From: Planctomycetota bacterium
GTDB taxonomy: Bacteria > Planctomycetota > UBA11346
Length of the DNA stretch: 9,485 nucleotides
NCBI GenBank assembly: GCA_013821615.1
Contig: JACDGQ010000081.1
Span: 1-9,485, forward strand
Direction of reading: 5' to 3'
Shown here: piece after piece, positions 1-6,105 of the stretch
How the letters are laid out: every line of letters begins with the position of its first letter
Position numbering within the stretch: the first letter of the stretch is position 1
Translations under genes and position numbers: made by a program
Notes under the pieces: generated by a model
Databases searched by the model: none
Told to the model about the DNA's origin: nothing
The model's input: only the letters and a program-made list of their open reading frames with translations

Positions 1-94
1 GACATTCTGGACGGGACTCGACAAGGTCCGGAATTTCGCCGAAGCCTTGGCTGCTCAGGCTGAGATCGATGCGCTAAGAAAACGGAGGAAATAA
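1..94 (+). CDS. C-terminal tail of an unidentified gene (5' end outside window)
   Basis: Reading from base 2, an open frame of 30 codons enters from the left edge and ends at TAA (92-94). The visible peptide starts TFWTGLDKVRNFAEALAAQ and ends in a basic tail, LRKRRK. It looks helical and amphipathic, and its codons mostly end in G or C, as in the window's other genes. No domain can be recognised from so little sequence. A purine-rich GGAGGA sits inside the last codons, and the hairpin repeat array begins within two bases of the stop codon. The frame is inferred from coding character only, and the gene could be spurious. Confidence 0.45.
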   Translation, partial: TFWTGLDKVRNFAEALAAQAEIDALRKRRK

Positions 95-95
95 A

Positions 96-332
96 TGTGG
101 GTAATGAGTAGGGCGTTGCCCTGGGCTCTCATTGAGTGCGCGCTTGCAGCGCTCAGGACAGCCCGAACCCAGGACTTGTGGGTAATGGGTAGGGCGTGAG
201 CCCTGGGCTAGGTGATTCCGCCCGCTCCGCGGGCTCAGACTCCCACCAGCGCCGCGTATGACGTCGAGTTGTGGATAATGGGTTGGGTTTCGCCCTGGGC
301 TGCTTCTCTGGCCGCGCCGTTGGCGCTCTGGG
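96..332. repeat. Three tandem double-hairpin repeat units
   Basis: Three units begin with TGTGG(G/A)TAATG at 96, 177 and 270, a spacing of 81 and 93 bases. Each unit has a conserved first module that ends in CCCTGGGCT and contains a small hairpin: AGGGC-GTT-GCCCT (110-122), AGGGC-GTGA-GCCCT (191-204) and GGGT-TTC-GCCC (285-295, one G-T wobble). Each then has a second hairpin with a different stem: GCGCT-TGC-AGCGC (140-152), CCCGC-TCC-GCGGG (221-233) and GCGCC-GTT-GGCGC (314-326), followed by CTCAG, CTCAG and CTCTG. The stems change while pairing is kept. The array fills the gap between the upstream gene tail and the Cys-rich gene. It resembles REP/BIME-type intergenic repeats in style, but I cannot assign it to a named family. 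Confidence 0.75.
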
Positions 333-376
333 TAGACAGCCGTGTGATCATGATGCCTCGTCTTCGTGATTGGTGA

Positions 377-649
377 TCAGCGCAGGGAATGATGACTCTT
401 CAGGGCGATGTAGCAGAGGTCGCAGACGATCGTCATGTTGTTGAATTTCCTGAACTCCTCGGTCTTTCCGCCCTGAGCCAGGTACACTTGCTCGCAGGTA
501 TCGCACCAGGCCTGCAGATCTGACGGGTCTTCGCTGTTTTCCACGAATCCAGCGGGTCTGCCTGCATTCGCCAGATGGTGGCAGCAGACCACGGCGGCCA
601 CGCGGCTGCCGTGCTTGCCGCATGAGATCGACAGCGCTGCATCGGCCAT
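377..649 (-). CDS. Small Cys/His-rich putative zinc-binding protein
   Basis: A 90-residue protein of unknown function. ATG at 649-647 was chosen because an AGGAG Shine-Dalgarno (660-664) lies 10 bases upstream; the frame is open to 721, but the extra 24 residues look non-coding. Four Cys/His clusters suggest two zinc sites: C10-x2-H13, C22-C23-H24-H25, C49-x2-C52 and C76-x2-C79. Between them is an acidic-aromatic stretch, EDPSDLQAWCDTCEQ. The layout resembles small hypothetical bacterial proteins with a CGKHG...CxHL...WCDxCE...CDxCY pattern, none with a function known to me. The intact Cys pairs argue that it is a real gene. It lies 123 bases downstream of the polymerase gene on the same strand, so co-transcription is possible but not shown. 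No signal peptide or membrane segment is visible. Confidence 0.8.
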   Translation of the reverse strand: MADAALSISCGKHGSRVAAVVCCHHLANAGRPAGFVENSEDPSDLQAWCDTCEQVYLAQGGKTEEFRKFNNMTIVCDLCYIALKSHHSLR

Positions 650-772
650 TCGGGTCTGGCTCCTGGGCCATCTGGGCATGGAGGGCGAGTGCGATCTGAA
701 CGAGAGGCGTCCGCGCGTCAACGACGGGGCGCGCGGAGGATCCGGAAGCCCCTCCCTGCTCGGTCTGATGAC

Positions 773-3700
773 TCACTCCGGGATCTCCTCCACCCCCACC
801 ACCTGCAACGTCGCCACCCCGAACTCCACCATCACGATCCCCGTCGCCCAGAATGGCCTGCCCGCTTCGATGGCCGCGCCGCAGGCGTGGTAGACTTCGG
901 GGAACCACACGGATTCTGCGATGCCGCATTCGTCCTCGAGGGTGACGAACGACATCGGCCGGACCGACGGCTGGTCCAGCGGCTTGCCGTCACGACCGCG
1001 CATCTGCGTCGACAGGACCTGCTTCGCGGTGATCACCCAGACCAGCAGCGTGAGCTTGCGCCGCTGCATGTCCGGGCGGACATCGTGGCAGTGCCAGCGC
1101 CGTTTCTTGGGCAGGTCCCAGAGTGCGAACGGATGCGCGCGCGGCAGGATCCCCAAGGCCTGCCAGGCGTGGTGGTCCAGCGTGCGCTGCGGCATGGCCG
1201 CGAGCTCGCGCGAGGGGAGCGGATCCGCACGGAGGTCGGCCGCGAAATCGAATTCCAGCTGATCCGGCTCCGCATCGGCCTGGCCGCGCGACTGCTGCAC
1301 GGCCTGTTCGACCAGCCAGAAGCGTCCGGCCGGCGCGTGGGTGGCGAGCAGATCGTCGAAGGCGCCCGCCCAGAGCAGCGCGTGCATCTCGCTCGCGGAG
1401 GCCCGGCTCCGCCGCCAGAAGTCGCAGACGCCGATGAACGGGGCGCGCTCGCGCTCGCCGAGGATGCGCGCCACGGTGCCCTGGCGCAGGCCGTGCACGA
1501 GCTGGAAGCCCAGGCGGAAGGAATGATGCGTGGTGCGCTTCGTCTCCCACGTTCCGCACCGCACGCAGGGCGGCTGGATCTCGACCTTCCAGCGGCGCGC
1601 CTCTTCGACGTAGGCGCACGGGCCGTAGAAGCCGCCGCCGTTGCAGATGACGCGGGCCATGAAGTGGGCCGGGTTGTGGACCTTCAGGCAGGCCGCCTGG
1701 AACGAGACCTTCACGTAGCTCGCCGAGTGCGCCTTGGTGAAGGAATAGCCGGCGAAGGACACGATCATCGTCCAGACCAGATCGCTGACCGCGGCGGTCA
1801 CGCCGCGCTCGGCGCAGCCGGAGAAGAAGCCGCCCGCCAGGCCCGCCAGGCGCTGGGGCGTGTCGCTGCGCCCCAGTGCCTTGCGCAGGCTGTTCTGCTG
1901 CTTGATGCCGAAGCCGGCGAGGTCGCGGGAGATCAGCATCAGGTCTTCCTGGTAGGACAGCACGCCGAACGACTCCGACAGCAGCGCGCGCAGGGCGGGA
2001 TGCGGGTACCACTCGTCGCGCTGCCGGCCCGTGCGGCGGAACTCCGCGAAGCGCTCGAGGTAGGTGTTGATCCATGCATTCGCGGCGGGGCGGATGATCG
2101 ACGAGTGCAGCGTCAGGCGCTCGAAGTCGGTCTCGCCGGCCTTGGCGTTGAGCAGGCGCATCGCCGGGCTCTCGATGTAGAAGCAGCCGATGGTGCGCCC
2201 GCGGCTGACCAGCTGGCGCGCGAGGTGGTCCTCCTCCGGCTGCCATTTCCACGCATCGATGCTGATGCCATCCTCGCGCAGGTCGGCGAGGACGTCGCGC
2301 ACCACGCCCAGGGAGCGGTTGCCCAGGAAGTCGATCTTGACCAGGCCGAGGAGTTCGGCGCCGTCCTTCTCCCAGGCGATGGCCGGCGCCGGCAGCCCCT
2401 GCAGCTGCTTGGCCGCGGGGTGGATCGGCACCATCTCGCGGATGGGATCCCGGGTGATGACGATCCCGCCGCAGTGGACGCCGAAGTTGCGCACCGCCCC
2501 GACCAGGTCCTGCGCGGCGCTGCGCACCTCGTCCCAGCCGGCGTCGGGGCCCTCACCGACGGAAAAAGTACGCTGCAGGGCCAGGCCGCGCTGGGCGTCG
2601 GTGATCGCGGAACGCTCCTTGCCCAGCACGCGGCCCGCCTCGCGCCACGCGCCCTGGTGCTGCAGCGTCTGGTGCGTGCTCACCAGGGCCACGTGCTCGC
2701 GCCCGAACGTGTCGATGGTCTCCTGCAGGACGGCGTCGCGCTCGTCGTGCGCGAAATCGACGTCGATGTCGGGCGGATCGAAGCGCTCCTCGCTCAGGAA
2801 GCGTTCGAAGACCAGCTGGTGCTTGAGCGGATCGACGTTGGTGATGCCCAGCACGTAGCAGACCAGGCTGGAGGCCGCTGAGCCGCGCCCGCAGGTCTGC
2901 CGGAAGCGCGTGAGGTGCCACACCGCGAGGACGTAGGGGGCGAAGCCCTTCTTGGTGAAGATGCCGAGTTCGTACTGCAGCCGGTCGCGGACCTTGGGCG
3001 ATTCGGCGCCGCCGTAGCGCTGACGCACGCCCTCGGCGCAGCGCCTGCGCAGCTCGGCGTCGGGATCCTCGACCAGCGCGGGCGGCAATTGCCAGGGCGT
3101 GTGGCCATTCGCGAGCGGTGCGCCCGGCGTGTACGCGCAGCGCTGCAGCAGGGCGCGGCCGCGCGCGATCGCCTCGTCGTGATCCCGCAAGGTCTCCAGC
3201 AGGTCGGGCAGATCGGTGAGGTGCAGCGTGCGGCGGCCGACGCGCGCCGAATCGACGTGCATGCGGATCCCGCTGCGGTCCTGGATGAGCGCCTGCAGGT
3301 GGCGGCGGCGCTCATGGCCCGGGCTGAGCGCGGTCAGCAGGGGCGTGACCACGGGCGCGAGCTGCGCTGGCAGGGGTGCCTGCCGGTGGCCCGTCAGCCA
3401 GCCGAAGACCTCGGCGCCGTGCCAGGCGAAGCGGTCGGCCCAGGGCATCGTCGACGCCAGCACTACCAGCCCGTCCAGCGCGGGCGCATCATGGGTTTCG
3501 CCGTCCAGCCATGCGTGCCAGCCTTGCTCCTCCTCGTTGCGCCAGGACAGCAGGCGGCACAGCGCGCGGTAGGCCGCCGCATCCGGCGCCAGGCACAGCA
3601 CCAGGTCCGCCGGACCCGCATGCTCATGCACCGGCAGGGTGGCGCCGACGGCGACGCGCCGGCCCCATTGCTCGATGGCGGCCGGCAGCCCGGCGAGATC

Positions 3701-4171
3701 GCCGAGGTCCGCCAGCGCCGCCCAGGGACGGGTCCCGTCGTCGCCGTCGTCGGGCTCGGCCACATAGACGGGCACGGGTGGAGGGGCCTGCGTCGCGCGC
3801 GTGAAGGCGCCCGCCTGCAGCGCCACGCTGACGGCCAGCAGGCTCGCCGGGTGGTTCCCGCCGCGCCGCTCGGCCGGTACGATCTCGCGGGCGCGGCAGA
3901 GGCCGGCCAGGGCGCCGCCCCATTCGCCGGGGCTGACCGTGCCGCGCAGGAACGAGAACGTGGTCTGCACCGCCAGCAGCGGCAGGGGCTGCTCACCGAG
4001 CGCCTCGCGCACGGCGTTGCCGAGGTGCATGGCCGCCGAGCGGGAACGCTGCTGCGAAGTCTCCTCCGGTCCCGACTCCGGCGGCCGCTGGGCGAGACGG
4101 GCGAGCAGATCGTGCGAGGGCATGGAGACCGCCGGGGCCGGAACATTGGGGAGGCGTGAGCGGGCCCGCAT
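773..4171 (-). CDS. dnaE2: DnaE2/ImuC-type error-prone DNA polymerase (Pol III alpha homologue)
   Basis: C-family DNA polymerase of about 1,132 residues, predicted to copy damaged DNA. Numbering from ATG 4171: a PHP-like N-terminus (about 62-300) keeps only FSFLRG of the usual HxH-SxFSFLxG motif and lacks recognisable metal ligands. The palm has GRGSAASS (428-435), PPDIDVDF with catalytic D470 and D472, and KIDFLG with the third Asp at D615. CGGIVIT, CFYIESPAM, SSIIRPAAN, FAGYSFTKAHSASY and GGFYGP follow, typical of DnaE2 and related secondary DnaE proteins. Then come a helix-hairpin-helix (about 888-904), QLEFDF (971-976), a likely beta-clamp contact like the QLPLF of DnaE2, and a C-terminal OB fold with FVTLEDECGIAE. 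The frame is open to ATG 4276, but that start lies upstream of the predicted promoter. ATG 4171, 4123 and 4030 are all possible and none has a good Shine-Dalgarno. No imuA or imuB is adjacent. Confidence 0.93.
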   Translation of the reverse strand: MRARSRLPNVPAPAVSMPSHDLLARLAQRPPESGPEETSQQRSRSAAMHLGNAVREALGEQPLPLLAVQTTFSFLRGTVSPGEWGGALAGLCRAREIVPAERRGGNHPASLLAVSVALQAGAFTRATQAPPPVPVYVAEPDDGDDGTRPWAALADLGDLAGLPAAIEQWGRRVAVGATLPVHEHAGPADLVLCLAPDAAAYRALCRLLSWRNEEEQGWHAWLDGETHDAPALDGLVVLASTMPWADRFAWHGAEVFGWLTGHRQAPLPAQLAPVVTPLLTALSPGHERRRHLQALIQDRSGIRMHVDSARVGRRTLHLTDLPDLLETLRDHDEAIARGRALLQRCAYTPGAPLANGHTPWQLPPALVEDPDAELRRRCAEGVRQRYGGAESPKVRDRLQYELGIFTKKGFAPYVLAVWHLTRFRQTCGRGSAASSLVCYVLGITNVDPLKHQLVFERFLSEERFDPPDIDVDFAHDERDAVLQETIDTFGREHVALVSTHQTLQHQGAWREAGRVLGKERSAITDAQRGLALQRTFSVGEGPDAGWDEVRSAAQDLVGAVRNFGVHCGGIVITRDPIREMVPIHPAAKQLQGLPAPAIAWEKDGAELLGLVKIDFLGNRSLGVVRDVLADLREDGISIDAWKWQPEEDHLARQLVSRGRTIGCFYIESPAMRLLNAKAGETDFERLTLHSSIIRPAANAWINTYLERFAEFRRTGRQRDEWYPHPALRALLSESFGVLSYQEDLMLISRDLAGFGIKQQNSLRKALGRSDTPQRLAGLAGGFFSGCAERGVTAAVSDLVWTMIVSFAGYSFTKAHSASYVKVSFQAACLKVHNPAHFMARVICNGGGFYGPCAYVEEARRWKVEIQPPCVRCGTWETKRTTHHSFRLGFQLVHGLRQGTVARILGERERAPFIGVCDFWRRSRASASEMHALLWAGAFDDLLATHAPAGRFWLVEQAVQQSRGQADAEPDQLEFDFAADLRADPLPSRELAAMPQRTLDHHAWQALGILPRAHPFALWDLPKKRRWHCHDVRPDMQRRKLTLLVWVITAKQVLSTQMRGRDGKPLDQPSVRPMSFVTLEDECGIAESVWFPEVYHACGAAIEAGRPFWATGIVMVEFGVATLQVVGVEEIPE

Positions 4172-4213
4172 GGACGGGCCCGGGGCTACGGCGCGGCTTC
4201 CGTGCCGCTCGAG

Positions 4214-4237
4214 GATAGGGACAATACGGACCCTATC
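4214..4237. promoter_or_regulatory. Palindromic operator candidate GATAGGG-N10-CCCTATC
   Basis: A perfect 7-bp inverted repeat with a 10-bp spacer, giving about 17 bp between half-site centres, as expected for a dimeric repressor contacting successive turns of one DNA face. It lies between divergent polymerase and SRAP genes, both typical DNA-damage-response targets, and one half-site coincides with the predicted dnaE2 -10 element. LexA or another damage regulator is the obvious candidate by context, but the sequence matches no LexA motif I know (for example CTGT-N8-ACAG or GAAC-N4-GTTC). It could instead be a short RNA hairpin in the dnaE2 leader. Confidence 0.45.
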
Positions 4238-4261
4238 TGAGGCCCGCCGACCGCCGGTCAA
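4232..4261 (-). promoter_or_regulatory. dnaE2: Possible sigma70-type promoter of dnaE2
   Basis: On the minus strand TTGACC (4261-4256) is a good -35 match. After an 18-base spacer comes GATAGG (4237-4232), a weak -10 with three of six consensus bases. The -10 falls inside the left half of the palindrome, so a bound repressor would block it. Transcription would start near 4225, making ATG 4171 the first in-frame start downstream. Confidence 0.28.
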
Positions 4262-4496
4262 GCGGCGTCCCGGCACGCGGCCGGGGCCTTTGCGGGTAGA
4301 TCATCCTAACCCGTGTGCCGGTAGTCTTTTCATCATCGGGCAGCGACCGCCTGGACGTGGAAGGTGCCTGCGTATGGCCGGCCCAGCGACGGCTGGACTC
4401 GTCCGAACCATCAGGAATCTGGAGTCGCTCCATCGCCAAGGTGCGTGGTGCCGCCATGGGCGCTCGCCCATCCGTCTCCTGCAGAAAGCGCTTGGC

Positions 4497-5051
4497 GTGT
4501 GTAATCGCTATTACAACGAACTGACCATCCAGAGAATCGAGGCCATGCTCGGCGATCTCATCGTGGTCCTGGATGAAGCGCGCAACCGGCCGCACCAAGC
4601 GGATCAGCGCCTGACCGATGAGGTGCTGCTGCTCTTTCCGCACGACGGGCGGCTCGCCCTCGGGACCGGTCGCTGGGGATTTCCCAAAGCGCCGGGACAC
4701 GGCGGCGGATTGACGATGAACGCGCGCTCCGAGGCGTTGGACACCACGTGGAAGGCGTGCGCGCGCTGCTGGATGCCGTCGACGGGCTGGGTCGAGTACG
4801 ATGAGGAGTCGGACGGCGCCAAGATGAAGCGGACCGCCTATCTCGTGAACACGCCTGACAAATCGCCGTTCCTGCTCGCGGGCGTCTGTGCGATCCGGGA
4901 CGGTGTGCGCCGCGTGGCGATGACGACGCAGGATGCGCCTGCGCGGCTGTACCACCTCTGCGACCGGATGCCGATGCCGTACGCGCTCGAGGCGCTCGCG
5001 GAGCGGGAGCCGGAGCAGATCATCGAGGGAGTGGTGGTCGCGCCGTTGTGA
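4497..5051 (+). CDS. SRAP-domain protein (YedK/HMCES family, SOS response-associated)
   Basis: A 184-residue SRAP protein. The family binds abasic sites in single-stranded DNA and forms a thiazolidine crosslink through Cys2, protecting the lesion; older annotations call it an SOS response-associated peptidase. The start is set by chemistry: GTG 4497 is followed directly by TGT, giving MCNRYYN, equivalent to the MCGRY/MCNLY start of the family. Other hallmarks are RWGF (59-62), MNARSEAL with N75, P94-x2-GWVEY with E100 as the active-site Glu, and DRMP (156-159). The active-site His normally stands two residues before the Arg of HxRMP; here that position is C155, with H153 nearby. The length is near the short end of the family. 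No clear Shine-Dalgarno is visible. The gene diverges from dnaE2 and converges on the C39-like gene. Confidence 0.88.
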   Translation: MCNRYYNELTIQRIEAMLGDLIVVLDEARNRPHQADQRLTDEVLLLFPHDGRLALGTGRWGFPKAPGHGGGLTMNARSEALDTTWKACARCWMPSTGWVEYDEESDGAKMKRTAYLVNTPDKSPFLLAGVCAIRDGVRRVAMTTQDAPARLYHLCDRMPMPYALEALAEREPEQIIEGVVVAPL

Positions 5052-5073
5052 TGCGCAGGGGACATGCAGAAGC

Positions 5074-5102
5074 CTGGGCTGCCGTGTGCGACGCGAGCCC
5101 AG
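5074..5102. terminator. Hairpin between convergent genes
   Basis: CTGGGCT (5074-5080) and AGCCCAG (5096-5102) form a perfect 7-bp stem around a 15-base loop, in which CGT and ACG could pair further. It fills the 52-base gap between the stop codons of the convergent SRAP and C39-like genes, where a bidirectional terminator is expected. No strong T tract follows on either strand, so intrinsic termination is uncertain. Confidence 0.5.
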
Positions 5103-5103
5103 A

Positions 5104-5859
5104 CTATTTGACGGTGTAGACCACGGCAAATTCGATGATGGCGAGCTTCCCCAGGTCGGATTCGACCCCCTTGAGCAGCAGCGTGCTGCGCTGGGTTTCC
5201 GGCTTGGCATCACCATCCATGACGCCTGGATCCATGTCGACGGCGACGATCTCGCTCCTGATGCCCTTCTCCGTCTTCAGCGGATCATTGAAGATCAGTT
5301 GGCGTTTTTCGCCGTCGACCCGGTATCCGGTGCCGGTGAGGAAGTGCCCGCCATTGCGCGCATACGACTTCCGGGACTCATCCGTGCTGTACCAACCGAT
5401 GTTGATGATGACGCACTTGTCCGCTTTGAGCGCTGCACTCAGCCACTCGAAGGTGATGACGTTGGCGGCGGCGGCCCGTCCCCTGGCCCACGGCCGCACG
5501 TCGATCTGATGGGGAACAGCGCACTCATCGAGATATTTTGACAGGCCGAAAACCAGCCCATCGAGCGACGTCCCCGTGCGATTGTCGGTCTTCATGTATT
5601 TGTCGGAGCCGAGGCGATTGGCGAAGGACACCAATTGATCCTCGTTGCGGATGCCCTTCAGCACGTTCACGCCCCTGGCCTGCTTCAACCACGCGAGCGT
5701 ATTCACCACCGCTGCCGGACCGCAGAACAGATTGCTGTTCATGCCGGCGCGCTGGCTGACGTTCGGGACGCCAGCCTGGATGTACTCCTCGCCCACGGCT
5801 GTGCCGGGCAGCAGCAACCAGCATGAAAGGAATAGTCCGACAATTATATGGTCGTTCAT
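5104..5859 (-). CDS. Secreted C39-like (papain-fold) cysteine peptidase-like protein
   Basis: A 251-residue protein with an N-terminal signal peptide (hydrophobic core about 5-18; likely cleavage near AVG-EE, residue 23), so probably exported. Its core matches the C39-like fold: Q36, then FCGPAAVVNTL with the nucleophile candidate C46, and GGHFLTGTGY with H172 followed by IFNDP (N191/D192) as the third catalytic position. The Gln-to-Cys spacing is 10, longer than the usual 6, so the oxyanion-hole role of Q36 is uncertain. No ABC-transporter domains are present, so it is not a bacteriocin-exporting peptidase. The substrate is unknown. ATG 5859 was chosen because the signal peptide starts there; no Shine-Dalgarno is evident. 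It lies 246 bases downstream of the secretin-like gene on the same strand. Confidence 0.85.
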   Translation of the reverse strand: MNDHIIVGLFLSCWLLLPGTAVGEEYIQAGVPNVSQRAGMNSNLFCGPAAVVNTLAWLKQARGVNVLKGIRNEDQLVSFANRLGSDKYMKTDNRTGTSLDGLVFGLSKYLDECAVPHQIDVRPWARGRAAAANVITFEWLSAALKADKCVIINIGWYSTDESRKSYARNGGHFLTGTGYRVDGEKRQLIFNDPLKTEKGIRSEIVAVDMDPGVMDGDAKPETQRSTLLLKGVESDLGKLAIIEFAVVYTVK

Positions 5860-6105
5860 GCGTCAGGCCCAGTGGCGGGATTGTGCTGCGTTCCGCGGCG
5901 TATCAAGAGACCGGCTTGGAGGCCCGGAAGGCCTTCGCCGTCACGGGCTTCACCTTCAACGGCTCGGCCGCCTGTCAGAGCTGGATGGTGGCCTGTGCGG
6001 AATGGCGCCTTTCGCGACCGGCATGATCGATGGCAGCTGTTTACCGACGCCACATAAGCACTCATTTCTGCTCACACTCGCGAAGCCATGCCCGCACCAC
6101 ATCGT
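5860..6105. other. Intergenic gap without a supported gene
   Basis: 246 bases between the secretin-like gene and the C39-like gene. A plus-strand frame ending at 6026 is GC-rich at third positions, but it has no ribosome site, overlaps the C39-like start and matches no family I know. I see no convincing terminator or promoter here. Confidence 0.4.

Larger units (their letters stand above)
4172..4496. other. Divergent intergenic region between dnaE2 and the SRAP gene
   Basis: 325 bases separate the chosen dnaE2 start from the SRAP start. It holds the dnaE2 promoter candidate and the palindrome described separately, plus a GC-rich hairpin CCCGGC-N5-GCCGGG (4269-4285). The SRAP frame stays open through the whole region, and the polymerase frame is open as far as 4276, but neither reads like conserved protein there. 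I see no convincing plus-strand promoter for the SRAP gene and no other gene. Confidence 0.5.

Noticed and set aside
96..332. CRISPR array
   Set aside because: Only three units with unequal spacing (81 and 93 bases), the intervening segments are themselves related hairpins and not unique spacers, and no cas gene is present.
689..2881. A 730-codon open frame on the plus strand
   Set aside because: It is fully antisense to dnaE2 for most of its length. Its Arg/Ala/Gly-rich translation has no motif, and such mirror frames are expected opposite GC-rich genes.
2915..4159. A 414-codon open frame on the plus strand
   Set aside because: Antisense to the N-terminal part of dnaE2, with low-complexity Arg/Ala/Gln translation and no domain; a GC-driven shadow.
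4172..4276. Extension of dnaE2 to ATG 4276
   Set aside because: It would place the start upstream of the -35/-10 candidate and the palindrome, and the added 35 residues are basic with no family resemblance. It remains possible if the promoter call is wrong.
4269..4285. GC-rich hairpin CCCGGC-N5-GCCGGG as a terminator
   Set aside because: It lies in a divergent promoter region where no transcript is expected to end, and no T tract follows it.
3801..4496. Upstream extension of the SRAP frame
   Set aside because: The SRAP catalytic Cys must be residue 2, which only GTG 4497 provides; the upstream frame overlaps dnaE2 antisense.
5823..6026. A 67-codon plus-strand frame with GC-rich third positions
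   Set aside because: It overlaps the C39-like gene start, lacks a ribosome site and matches no known family. A gene remnant cannot be excluded.
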